Below are positions 1-7,890 of a stretch of 64,000 bases of DNA, one piece after another. Below the pieces are notes generated by a model, which saw nothing but the letters and a program-made list of their open reading frames with translations, was not told the DNA's origin and searched no databases. A program made the position numbers and the translations under genes. Numbering within the stretch: position 1 is the first letter of the stretch; each line of letters begins with the position of its first letter. Source of the stretch: Pediococcus ethanolidurans (GTDB lineage: Bacteria; Bacillota; Bacilli; Lactobacillales; Lactobacillaceae); the NCBI RefSeq assembly GCF_001437405.1, contig NZ_JQBY01000001.1, forward strand, positions 62,001 to 126,000, read 5' to 3'.

Positions 1-412
1 GAATTAACTTCAAATGAAATGCCTGTAACCTATTACGAATGTCCATCAAATCATTATTTATAACTGGATCACTCACATAATATGGACTAAACAACGATTC
101 ACTTGATATCAGTTTTGGTGCATGAAATAAAATTTTTAACAAAATTTCATTTCTTCGTTCTACTGGTGAATAATCACTAACCCATTTTGTATCATTTTCA
201 TTTTCCAAATAAGTTTCATATCTTAAAAGATAACCTTTACCTCTTTTTGATATAATGACTGGTCGACCACTACTTTCATTAATATCTTTGACATACCTGA
301 TAACAGTTCGTGCAGAAATTTTTAGTTCACTTGCTATGTCATTGGAGGTCATATAAGTGTTTCTTCTTGCAAGCAGGGATAAAATTCTATTTTCATTTTC
401 TCCAAGTGACAT
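1..412 (-). CDS. HTH-domain transcriptional regulator, N-terminal part (cut by window edge)
   Basis: Only the first 137 codons lie in the window; the gene runs off the left edge. The start is the ATG at 412, preceded by AGGTG six bases upstream. The product opens with a winged-helix HTH_11-type segment (residues about 4-50, with SNDIASELKISARTVIRYVK as the recognition region) of the kind heading DeoR, BirA and PRD regulators. A basic stretch SKRGKGYLL follows, typical of the wing. Whether PRD or EII domains follow cannot be seen. It lies downstream of, and parallel to, the SIS/PTS operon at 602-4194, so it may regulate that or a gene outside the window. A cre-like site lies just upstream. Confidence 0.75.
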   Translation of the reverse strand, partial: MSLGENENRILSLLARRNTYMTSNDIASELKISARTVIRYVKDINESSGRPVIISKRGKGYLLRYETYLENENDTKWVSDYSPVERRNEILLKILFHAPKLISSESLFSPYYVSDPVINNDLMDIRNRLQAFHLKLI

Positions 413-454
413 TTGATCACCTACTTTCTTTATGAATTAAGTATATGTCCTAAA

Positions 455-470
455 ATTGGCAGCGCTTTAT
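455..470 (-). promoter_or_regulatory. cre-like site upstream of the HTH regulator
   Basis: On the minus strand the sequence reads ATAAAGCGCTGCCAAT, close to the CcpA operator consensus WTGNAANCGNWNNCW with one clear departure (A for G at the second core position). It lies about 45 bases upstream of the start at 412, in the position expected for catabolite control. Confidence 0.4.
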
Positions 471-601
471 TGAAGAGTGTCACTTGATCTTGTCATTAAA
501 CAAACTCTTGAGCAGGAGTTTACTAACAACAAAAAAATGCAGAAAGAAATTCTTCTCTCCACACATTTATTTGATGTTTTACAGTTCATATTCATCTTAA
601 T

Positions 602-1660
602 TTAGTGATTGTATCGCTTACTACCTAATTCCATATGAAATTTAGGATCTTTGGGTTTACTTGGATCAACTCCACGTAATTCTGGCAAGGTTGATGCCAT
701 AATTTGAAATAGTAACGGAAATATAAATGTTTGCATATCTTTTGGTACCTTCACATCATATCCAATGCTATGCGAATCACCAGTTCCAGAAAAATTAACT
801 ATATATAGTTTGTCTGACCATTGACCAAGAATCTCCAACATCTTGGTTAATCTGGGTTCGGTACCATCGTCCATAAAGAAAACTGTCGATTTCTCATCAA
901 TAGCATTATAAACACCATGAATAAATTCATTGAATTCATACCCCGTTACTGGAACACGACAAGTTTCTAAAATTTTCAAAGCACTTTCAAGAACATCACC
1001 ATAAGATGAGCTAGGGCCAACAACCCGAACATTATCTAGTTTAGCCAAATTGCTCTTATTTTTCTCAACCCACTCTTTTGCTCTTTCGTATGCTTGTGGG
1101 AATACACTCAAAGTTTGTTTAATTTCTTGCAAATCTTGATTAAATATTTCGTTATTTAACGTTCCATTATGAAGCCCAATTTGTTCTGCCAATAAAAGCA
1201 GATTTAATTTTGTGGCATAAAATCCTTTAGTTTTTGCTCCGGCTTTTTCTTCTCCAATATCTACCGTTAACACTTCATCCGCCAATTCATCAATATAGGC
1301 ATTTTTTTCACCTGCCATTGTGGCAATAATGCATCCTTTTTCTTTTGCAATTTTCATAGCATCATATGTTGTAAAGCTGCTCCCGCCTTGTGAAATGCCA
1401 ATAAAGAGTGTTCTTTGATTATTACCACGCAAAAACTCAGGTGTAATAAAAAAAGGATAGTAAGCATCAACTTCAACTCCACTTTTAATTCGCATAATTT
1501 GTTGCATTTGTACCCCTGAATGATAACTGGTTCCAGAACCTGTAATAATAATTCGGTCAATATTTCTATTTATCACATTTGAAAACAAACTTGAATTTTC
1601 CTTAATAATTTTATTTAACTGATTTGGTGTTTCTTTTATATACTTTTGAATTAAATTCAT
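602..1660 (-). CDS. SIS-domain sugar-phosphate isomerase/deglycase (GlmS/FrlB-like)
   Basis: A 352-residue protein of two SIS domains resembling the isomerase half of GlmS and the fructosamine-6-phosphate deglycases FrlB and GfrE/F. Visible motifs are GSGTSYHSG (about 42-50), the phosphate loop ISQGGSS (about 110-116), and AKTKGFYAT after a GEE segment. It has no glutaminase domain, so it should not be a glucosamine-6-phosphate synthase; it more likely deaminates, isomerises or deglycates a PTS-delivered sugar phosphate. GAGGAG lies nine bases before the ATG. It is the last gene of the LevR-controlled IIA-IIB-IIC-IID operon, 21 bases after IID. This order resembles the Salmonella gfr (glucoselysine/fructoselysine) operon, so an Amadori product or amino sugar is a reasonable guess. 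A paralogue is at 44438-45514. Confidence 0.82.
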   Translation of the reverse strand: MNLIQKYIKETPNQLNKIIKENSSLFSNVINRNIDRIIITGSGTSYHSGVQMQQIMRIKSGVEVDAYYPFFITPEFLRGNNQRTLFIGISQGGSSFTTYDAMKIAKEKGCIIATMAGEKNAYIDELADEVLTVDIGEEKAGAKTKGFYATKLNLLLLAEQIGLHNGTLNNEIFNQDLQEIKQTLSVFPQAYERAKEWVEKNKSNLAKLDNVRVVGPSSSYGDVLESALKILETCRVPVTGYEFNEFIHGVYNAIDEKSTVFFMDDGTEPRLTKMLEILGQWSDKLYIVNFSGTGDSHSIGYDVKVPKDMQTFIFPLLFQIMASTLPELRGVDPSKPKDPKFHMELGSKRYNH

Positions 1661-1681
1661 TTTTAGATCTCCTCTTAAACT

Positions 1682-2488
1682 TTATAAAATTCCAACAACA
1701 TGTGCTAAAATCCCGATAATCAATATACCAACAGTTAACTTTGAAATACTTACTTTTTTTCGAATTAAGTAAAAAACAAACAAAGTAATTAAAAGCGGCA
1801 GTAAATTAGGAATAATTTGATCAATAATGCTTTGAATCTTGACAGTTGCACCGGCCATACTAAACTTGATTGTTGTTTGCACAACAAGCATTGTGGCCAC
1901 CATTCCTCCAACTACCATCATTCCAATTATTCCAACAATTGACATAATTCGATCCATCAATCCATTTTTTTGCAGTTTTTCTAAAGAACTGACACCCACT
2001 TTATAGCCATATTTCAATCCCCAAATCCTTGCAGCAAAATTCGGAATATTATAAAGAACTAAGAATAAAATAGGTCCAAGTATGCTGCCCTTCTGAGCTA
2101 AGGAAATTCCAATTCCTGCTGCAATTACTCTGAATGTTCCAAAAAACAGTGAATCTCCTATACCCGCTAATGGCGCCATCAAAGCAGCCTTAACAGCATT
2201 TATAGAACTAGCATCAAAAGTACCAGAATGGTTCGCATTTTGTTCCTCCATTGCTGTGCTAATTCCCATAATTGCGGGAGTTACTGCAGGAGTTGAGTTA
2301 AACAATGCAAGATGCCTCTTTAAAGCTTCAGCCTGATCATTTTCCTTATCATAAAGTTTTTTTATAACAGGTGTCATTGCATAAGCATAACCAATATTTT
2401 GCATTTTCTCGTAGTTGAACGCGCCTTGAAGCGCAAAAGAACGCCAAAACACTGAGTGTAATGTTTTTTTATCGATAGTTTTATTCAA
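1682..2488 (-). CDS. PTS mannose-family IID component
   Basis: A 268-residue integral membrane subunit of the mannose-type (LevG/ManZ) transporter. The N-terminal signature SVFWRSFALQGAFNYEKMQ is typical of IID, followed by GIGDSLFFGTFRVIAAGIG and several hydrophobic segments; the C-terminus is a membrane anchor. With IIC it forms the sugar channel. The start is a TTG at 2488, supported by AAGGAG about nine bases upstream. It overlaps the end of IIC by eight bases, implying translational coupling. The sugar is not evident from the sequence; the partner SIS enzyme points to an amino or glycated sugar. Confidence 0.93.
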   Translation of the reverse strand: MNKTIDKKTLHSVFWRSFALQGAFNYEKMQNIGYAYAMTPVIKKLYDKENDQAEALKRHLALFNSTPAVTPAIMGISTAMEEQNANHSGTFDASSINAVKAALMAPLAGIGDSLFFGTFRVIAAGIGISLAQKGSILGPILFLVLYNIPNFAARIWGLKYGYKVGVSSLEKLQKNGLMDRIMSIVGIIGMMVVGGMVATMLVVQTTIKFSMAGATVKIQSIIDQIIPNLLPLLITLFVFYLIRKKVSISKLTVGILIIGILAHVVGIL

Positions 2489-3287
2489 TGTTGATATCTC
2501 CTTTCGTTAACTTACTGTTAGCATTATCTTCTTGTGTTTCATTGATCAAATCTTTATCACTATTATTTTGATTCATATATAAATTTATGATGATAGCTAC
2601 ACAGGTTCCTAATAATGCAATTGCTGTAATATCTAGTTTTAAATACGAGGCAAGTAAAAATCCCAGAAAGAAGAATACCATCATTTTCTTTGAGAAAAGC
2701 ATGTCTAACAGCAGTGCAAACCCTACTGCAGGTAATAAATTACCTGCAACAGTTAATCCATTTAGAATCACTTTTGGAATTGCATTAACAATGTCATTAA
2801 TTCTTGATGCTCCTAAAATCATAGCTAAAAACGTTGGTATAAAAGTACTGAAGAAAAATAATGTTGTTGGTACCCAAAGCATTAATGCTACTCCCTTAAA
2901 ATCTGCTTTTTGAGCATATTTATCTGCCTTATGTGAAAAGTAAAGATTAACAACTCTCACCAAAACACCTAATGACTGAGCCAAAACAGCCACTGGTACG
3001 GCAATTGCCAAGGCAATTCCAATTCCTTTTCCTGACATTATGGCTAATGCTGTTCCAATTACTCCTCCAGTAACATAATCTGGTGGAGTTGAAGCCCCAA
3101 TTCCCGCAATTCCCATCCAAACTAATTCAAGCTGTGCACCAATAATGATTCCCTGTTTTAAATCTCCCAACACCAATCCAACAAAAACACTTAAGAATAG
3201 TGGCCTTCCAAATAATGTAGATCCCAATACTCGTTCATCAAGAATTCCAACACCCGCTATAAGTCCAATTAACAAGGCATTAATCAT
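2481..3287 (-). CDS. PTS mannose-family IIC component
   Basis: A 268-residue membrane protein of the ManY/LevF type. It opens with ALLIGLIAGVGILDERVLG, then the conserved GVVLGD-like and IIIGAQLELVWMGI segments and GASTPPDYVTGGVIGTA, the IIC hallmark. It has about six to eight hydrophobic stretches and a charged cytoplasmic tail (NNSDKDLINETQEDNANS). The ATG has AAAGGA about nine bases upstream. It lies between IIB (six-base gap) and IID (eight-base overlap). It carries the substrate across the membrane for phosphorylation by IIB. Confidence 0.93.
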   Translation of the reverse strand: MINALLIGLIAGVGILDERVLGSTLFGRPLFLSVFVGLVLGDLKQGIIIGAQLELVWMGIAGIGASTPPDYVTGGVIGTALAIMSGKGIGIALAIAVPVAVLAQSLGVLVRVVNLYFSHKADKYAQKADFKGVALMLWVPTTLFFFSTFIPTFLAMILGASRINDIVNAIPKVILNGLTVAGNLLPAVGFALLLDMLFSKKMMVFFFLGFLLASYLKLDITAIALLGTCVAIIINLYMNQNNSDKDLINETQEDNANSKLTKGDINIE

Positions 3288-3293
3288 CAGATA

Positions 3294-3779
3294 TCATCCT
3301 TTCTTTAATAACTCAGATAATGTGGTTTTTTTATCTCTTGGTAACATTCTAAAATCTAATTCAACACCCAGATTTTCTATTTCTTCCAAATCTTTTAGAT
3401 CTTCAGCAGATACCGAAATAAAGTCATTTAATTTTCTTTTCCCTTCTTCAAACCGTAATCCACCAACGTTAATAACTTTGATAGCATTCCCCGAAGTCTT
3501 AACTAACTCAAGTGCGTCTTTGACAGTTCGAACAAGTACTAATACCTGAGCTTTTTTTGCATTTGCAAATTTCTCTACGATTGGCCCCGATTCAGAAACA
3601 CCACGAATATATAATTTCACACCATTTGGTTTTGCCAAATCCAAGGCCATTGCCTTTACTCGATCATTTTGAGCTTGATCATTTACAACAAAAATCGTGT
3701 TTGCCTCTGCAGAAGACGTCCACCCCACAGCAACTTGACCATGAATCAATCGATCATCAATACGTACTAACTTTAACAA
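3294..3779 (-). CDS. PTS mannose-family IIB component
   Basis: The cytoplasmic phosphocarrier of the mannose-type PTS, about 161 residues. The phosphorylation site is the His in RIDDRLIHGQVAVGW near the N-terminus. The usual IIB fold follows, with the motifs VVNDQAQ and VLVLVRTV. I place the start at the TTG at 3779 because GGGAG lies eight bases upstream; the in-frame GTG at 3788 directly abuts that site and overlaps the end of IIA. The gene starts one base after the IIA stop codon. It passes phosphate from IIA to the sugar. Confidence 0.92.
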   Translation of the reverse strand: MLKLVRIDDRLIHGQVAVGWTSSAEANTIFVVNDQAQNDRVKAMALDLAKPNGVKLYIRGVSESGPIVEKFANAKKAQVLVLVRTVKDALELVKTSGNAIKVINVGGLRFEEGKRKLNDFISVSAEDLKDLEEIENLGVELDFRMLPRDKKTTLSELLKKG

Positions 3780-3780
3780 T

Positions 3781-4194
3781 TTAATCACTCCCTTTTAATA
3801 AAATATTATTTACATTTAATACACCTTCAGATCCGGCCTTTAAGGATTCTTCAATCAAATTATTTGTTGAAATTTCATCATTATCCATTGTGAGTATTGT
3901 AAGTAACATGGGTAAATTTAAACCCGCTAAAAGTCTAAAATGATGTCCTCTCATTAATAACTCGGCACAAATATTAGCTGCACTTCCACCAAATAAATCT
4001 GTTAAAACGATCAATCTATCCTCATTACTGTCCTGAATAAGTTTTTCTAATTCCTCCTTTGCTGAATCTTCGGATTTTTCCTTAGTCATACAAAAGCATC
4101 GAATATTGGTTGTAGCTCCAACAATCAATTCCACAGTTCTTTTAAATTCCTCACTCAAACGACCATGTGTTGCAAGAATTATTTCTTTCATCAT
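3781..4194 (-). CDS. PTS mannose-family IIA component
   Basis: A 137-residue EIIA-Man domain. The active His is in ILATHGRLSEEF near residue 10, and LTDLFGGSAANI in the middle is diagnostic. It is the first gene of the operon and follows the -24/-12 promoter at 4228-4243. Two consecutive ATG codons (4194 and 4191) sit five and eight bases after AGGAGG, so either may be used. It takes phosphate from HPr and also offers the phosphorylated state that LevR-type activators sense. A cre-like site overlaps the leader just before the ribosome site. Confidence 0.93.
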   Translation of the reverse strand: MMKEIILATHGRLSEEFKRTVELIVGATTNIRCFCMTKEKSEDSAKEELEKLIQDSNEDRLIVLTDLFGGSAANICAELLMRGHHFRLLAGLNLPMLLTILTMDNDEISTNNLIEESLKAGSEGVLNVNNILLKGSD

Positions 4195-4204
4195 TCACAC
4201 CTCC

Positions 4205-4219
4205 TAAAGCGTTTACATA
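4205..4219 (-). promoter_or_regulatory. cre-like site in the leader of the first mannose-family operon
   Basis: The minus strand reads TATGTAAACGCTTTA. This fits the CcpA consensus core TGNAANCGNW with one mismatch near the end. It lies between the sigma-54 promoter and the AGGAGG of the IIA gene, where bound CcpA could block elongation. Assigned by pattern only. Confidence 0.4.
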
Positions 4220-4227
4220 TTAATATA

Positions 4228-4243
4228 AGCAAAAAGTGTGCCA
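4228..4243 (-). promoter_or_regulatory. Sigma-54 (-24/-12) promoter of the first mannose-family PTS operon
   Basis: The minus strand reads TGGCAC, five bases, then TTGCT, an exact match to the RpoN consensus TGGCAC-N5-TTGCW. It lies about 35 bases upstream of the IIA start and immediately downstream of the gene for a LevR-type sigma-54 activator. The -24 half lies in the descending arm of the hairpin at 4232-4268. Confidence 0.88.
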
Positions 4244-4268
4244 ACCTTAAAAAGGTCAACACGCTTTT
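4232..4268 (-). terminator. Terminator-like hairpin after levR-like gene, overlapping the sigma-54 promoter
   Basis: Two 17-base arms (4252-4268 and 4232-4248) separated by three bases pair along their whole length with one mismatch and three G-U pairs in minus-strand RNA. The run of T is mostly within the stem end, so strength is uncertain. It starts five bases after the stop of the activator gene. The descending arm contains the TGGCAC element. Confidence 0.6.
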
Positions 4269-4272
4269 ATTT

Positions 4273-6972
4273 TTAATTAATAATAATCTCCCTAATATAA
4301 GCCATTTCGGGGTCACTAACTTGAATCATGAAAGGTTCCTCGATCACACTAATATGTCTATTCAGCACACTAAACACCTTGTCACGACTAATTAATTTGT
4401 TATTCCCTTTATACTTTGCAATACCTTCGCTACGAATCAATCGCTCAATCATACTTCCAAGATGAACATATAATGCAATTTGTTTTTTATTTGACAATGG
4501 CAGATCTAAATCTTTCATAATACTTGTTATGAATTTTTCCAATACAGGCATAACTTTTTCTGGTGAAATAATTGTTAAAGAATCCATAACACGATTTAAT
4601 GAAAAGTTTTTTATTAATTGCTGCTCTGCAATTTGAACATCTTCTTCCGAACTAATTGGTAAAAGCATCCTTTTCAGTTCTTGCATTTTATTTCCGGAAA
4701 TTATATCTTCCAGACCTAGATAAGGCACATTTGGCACATGAGGATCATCAACTCCAATTATTCCTAGAATGTTATAGTGTTCTTTCTCATATTCGGTTAA
4801 ACCGTTTGACAAGCCTTCAAATTCACTAGTGATAATCTCAACCTTTATTACACCTTCAAAACTTTTTACAAGTAGTTTTTGAATTTGTTCAGCCGTACCA
4901 ACGCCTGTCATACAAGTTGAAATAATAACATTATGTCGACTAGATTCAGAATTTATATAAGTGCAATCAATTTGAATTTTTTTAATGTTTTTTTTAATAT
5001 CAATCAAGTCTTTACCTTGTTGTAATTGATTTCCAATTTCGATAGCAATCGGTGTACTAACTTTGTCAACTAAAAGCAATGGGTACGAATAAAACTTCAT
5101 AACATGTTTAGTAATTGTAGACAATGAACCCATGTCAATCATGACTATAATTCCATCACGTGGTCTAATATGCTGAATTGTTTGACGTAGTGAACTTACC
5201 ATGTCTTCCACCGTTGCAGTGGGTAACATATCTATTCCATGAAATACAGGGTAATGTAATATCTCATTCCCAGTTTCGGCGATACTAGAAGCCGTAGCAT
5301 AACCGTGTGCCATTATTATCGCTGGGATAGGTAAAATAGGTAGTTCTTCGCTTGACATCATCATTGAAATCCATAACATATCATTATCTGAAAAATTAAT
5401 CTCAAACTCTTTTTCAAGTAAACTTTGCATTTGTCGTATAAAAACATATTGTTTAGAAAAAAGTTGAATAAGTTCTTTTGATACTTCAACCTGATTTGCT
5501 TTTTTAATATCAGCATTTAAAACATAATAAACATAGACTGAAATACCATAAACAAAATTATTATTATCATAAAAATCTTCACCATATTGCATTATTTTTA
5601 AGATGTCTCGTACTTCTGTAATTGTATGTCTAAAAATTACATCATCAGACTGAACAACGGAAAAATACAAATGGTTCATTAAATTTTTTACTATAAAAAC
5701 ATACTTACTGCGACTTCGAATTTTTGACCTATCCATTTTTTCAATATATTTCCATGCCTGTTGTATTTTTTTTACAATTGGATTGGACATTTCTTCAACT
5801 AATTGACCCTCTTTGTACCCATAAAAAGATGTGTTGTTTCCACCTGAAGATAATATTTTATTAGTAATTGTTCCTTCAGCATCTTCATAAAAAATTGTTG
5901 GTAAATTACGAATTGAAATTCTAATATTCTTTTCATTTAACTGATTAGCATAGACGGTCGCTACAATAGATTTAATTGTATTTTTTGCTTCACCAACGTT
6001 TGCTATATAATTATGGCGATATAAAACATTGAGCGCCTTATTGCTTATTTCAATTGTTTTTCGGATGCGTTTGCTTTCCGTAATGAAAAAACTATTTATC
6101 AACTGTTTTTTCTCAAAAAAGCTTCGTTTTTCAAGCGATGGCATATTAATTCTAATCGGAACTCTTCTAAGAAATGTTTCTAAAAACTCGCTTTTTGTTA
6201 CTGTAGTTGCAAACATTAATCTTGCTGAACTACGAATTTTTCGAGCATCATCACCTAAAGGTGAAAAAGTTCCTGAATCCATAAATGTAAATAATTTTTC
6301 CTGTCCTTCTGCACTGAGTCTATGCACTTCATCAAGAAAAAAGATTCCTCCGTTTGCTTTAGAAAGAGAACCGGTCACTTCTTTATCTGCCCCTGTAAAA
6401 GCCCCTTTTACATACCCAAATAGTATGCTTGAAAGTAATTCTGGATTATTTGCATATTGTGCACAATTTATCGTAACAAAAGGAGCCTTATTTTTTAAAA
6501 TACCGCTGGCAATTGCATAATCATGCGCACATTTTACAAAATAACTTTTTCCGGTTCCAGATTCCCCAAAAATCATTACCGGTAATCCATTATCCGGGTA
6601 CATCAAACTTGCTTTAATTTGTTCAACTTGTTTACGTAAACTGCGATTCCACCCAATGATTTTATGCAAATTAAATTCAGTTCTTTTTTCTTTAAGATCT
6701 CGTAAAAATTCAGTTAAACTAGCATACTCAGATAATAAATATTTATGTGCTCTTTCATCAGGTAGCAGAAAACATACTGGTCTTGAATTTATTTTGATAA
6801 TTTGATTTTCTCTATAAAGTTGGTTCAGTTTTCTACTTGCTACCGTCCGCGATAATTTTAATGTGTTAGCAACATTCTCTGTTGTAGGTATCATATTCAA
6901 CTGTAAGTCTTTTAAATACTTATCTGTTTGTTTCTTGACAATTGAAAGTACCTCTCTATCCCTATCATCCAT
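4273..6972 (-). CDS. levR: LevR-family sigma-54-dependent activator with PRD and EIIA-Man domains
   Basis: An 899-residue enhancer-binding regulator. The order is an N-terminal HTH (residues about 25-60), an AAA+ domain with Walker A GESGTGKS (136-143), the sigma-54 contact loop GAFTGA (190-195) and Walker B GGIFFLDEVHRL, then a PRD, an EIIA-Man-like domain with the His motif MAHGYATAS, a segment with CMTGVGTAEQ of EIIB-Gat type, and a C-terminal PRD with LHLGSMIERL. It should activate the promoter at 4228-4243 when its PTS partner is dephosphorylated. I use the ATG at 6972 because GGAGG lies eight bases upstream; an in-frame start 33 bases earlier has no such site. A cre-like site lies 18 bases upstream. 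By context it parallels Salmonella GfrR as well as Bacillus LevR. A paralogue is at 41490-44030. Confidence 0.93.
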   Translation of the reverse strand: MDDRDREVLSIVKKQTDKYLKDLQLNMIPTTENVANTLKLSRTVASRKLNQLYRENQIIKINSRPVCFLLPDERAHKYLLSEYASLTEFLRDLKEKRTEFNLHKIIGWNRSLRKQVEQIKASLMYPDNGLPVMIFGESGTGKSYFVKCAHDYAIASGILKNKAPFVTINCAQYANNPELLSSILFGYVKGAFTGADKEVTGSLSKANGGIFFLDEVHRLSAEGQEKLFTFMDSGTFSPLGDDARKIRSSARLMFATTVTKSEFLETFLRRVPIRINMPSLEKRSFFEKKQLINSFFITESKRIRKTIEISNKALNVLYRHNYIANVGEAKNTIKSIVATVYANQLNEKNIRISIRNLPTIFYEDAEGTITNKILSSGGNNTSFYGYKEGQLVEEMSNPIVKKIQQAWKYIEKMDRSKIRSRSKYVFIVKNLMNHLYFSVVQSDDVIFRHTITEVRDILKIMQYGEDFYDNNNFVYGISVYVYYVLNADIKKANQVEVSKELIQLFSKQYVFIRQMQSLLEKEFEINFSDNDMLWISMMMSSEELPILPIPAIIMAHGYATASSIAETGNEILHYPVFHGIDMLPTATVEDMVSSLRQTIQHIRPRDGIIVMIDMGSLSTITKHVMKFYSYPLLLVDKVSTPIAIEIGNQLQQGKDLIDIKKNIKKIQIDCTYINSESSRHNVIISTCMTGVGTAEQIQKLLVKSFEGVIKVEIITSEFEGLSNGLTEYEKEHYNILGIIGVDDPHVPNVPYLGLEDIISGNKMQELKRMLLPISSEEDVQIAEQQLIKNFSLNRVMDSLTIISPEKVMPVLEKFITSIMKDLDLPLSNKKQIALYVHLGSMIERLIRSEGIAKYKGNNKLISRDKVFSVLNRHISVIEEPFMIQVSDPEMAYIREIIIN

Positions 6973-6990
6973 TTTATTACCTCCATATTT

Positions 6991-7005
6991 ATTAAGCGCT
7001 TTCAA
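6991..7005 (-). promoter_or_regulatory. cre-like site upstream of the first levR-like gene
   Basis: The minus strand reads TTGAAAGCGCTTAAT, one mismatch from WTGNAANCGNWNNCW. It lies directly upstream of the ribosome site of the activator, suggesting that CcpA limits synthesis of the activator itself. Confidence 0.5.
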
Positions 7006-7074
7006 AATACAGCTTCATTGTATCATGCACACTATGCTTTTAAAATGACACAGTGTTTAATGGAATAATTGTTT

Positions 7075-7114
7075 ACAAAAAACGAAGCATTCCAAATAAC
7101 TGAATGTTTCGTTT
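7075..7114 (-). terminator. Rho-independent terminator after the UPF0309 gene
   Basis: Arms of 13 bases (7102-7114 and 7080-7092; AAACGAAACATTC with GAATGCTTCGTTT, one mismatch) enclose a nine-base loop and are followed on the minus strand by a run of T. It closes the 9889-to-7152 operon. Confidence 0.75.
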
Positions 7115-7151
7115 AATATCTTAATTTGTAATTTTATTTATTTTCAAAATT

Positions 7152-7889
7152 TTAAAATTCATAATGGATCATATCTCGATATTCATTAAATAGTTTCTTG
7201 TTCTTTTCATCTCCACCGTCAAGGTTAGCTGAGTAAAATACTGGTGCATCCCCTTTACCACGATCAGCCAACTGTTGACTTGCTTCCACAATAATTGTGT
7301 TTAGAATAGACGCTCCTATTACTGTTGATGTGGGTCCCACTTTCTGTGGGGCACCCTTTAATTGACAAGCTGCATCACCGATATCACCATGATTATCAAT
7401 CACAACATCGGCAACTTCAAAAAGATGTTTTCCAGAAGAATGACGACTAGCAATTGATTTAGAATATTTCACGTTGGTTAAACCAATTATTTTGACACCT
7501 TGTTTTTTTGCTGCTAATGCAAGATCAATGATAACCGGATTTCGACCCGAAACAGAATGAAGAATCAAAATATCATTTTTCTGAAAATGCACTGTACTTG
7601 CTAATGCTGTTCCATATCCCTCTAGACGTTCCATCTTGCTCGTAAACGTAATAGGTTTACGATCCAACATTACTTCACGTCCAAAAATAGCATTAATTGT
7701 AATCATTCCACCTGCCCGGTAATACATTTCTTCAGAAAGAATTCCTGCATGACTAGCACCAAAAGAATAAATAGAATTTTTTTCAACATTAGCATTCACA
7801 ATCAACTTGATTGCCGCATTAATATTATCTTTTTCGGTTGTCTCTACGATATTCAACAGTTCTCTTACTTTATCAATATATTGATACAA
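7152..7889 (-). CDS. SIS-domain protein of the UPF0309 family
   Basis: About 245 residues with one SIS domain. Motifs include YSFGASHAGILSEEMYYRAGG near the N-terminus, the phosphate loop LHSVSGRNPVIIDLA, and VIGASILNTIIVEA. UPF0309 members bind sugar phosphates and are presumed isomerases; none is assigned a reaction here. GGAGG lies eight bases before the TTG at 7889, which I prefer; an in-frame TTG at 7904 contains that site. The chosen start is one base after the stop of the ascorbate-family IIC gene, so the two are co-translated. The pairing suggests that the PTS product is a phosphosugar isomerised or deglycated by this protein. Confidence 0.8.
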   Translation of the reverse strand: MYQYIDKVRELLNIVETTEKDNINAAIKLIVNANVEKNSIYSFGASHAGILSEEMYYRAGGMITINAIFGREVMLDRKPITFTSKMERLEGYGTALASTVHFQKNDILILHSVSGRNPVIIDLALAAKKQGVKIIGLTNVKYSKSIASRHSSGKHLFEVADVVIDNHGDIGDAACQLKGAPQKVGPTSTVIGASILNTIIVEASQQLADRGKGDAPVFYSANLDGGDEKNKKLFNEYRDMIHYEF

Positions 7890-7890
7890 T

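Noticed and set aside
2587-3549. Open frames on the plus strand opposite the first IIC and IIB genes
   Set aside because: They mirror strong minus-strand coding sequence, lack ribosome sites and have no recognisable family.
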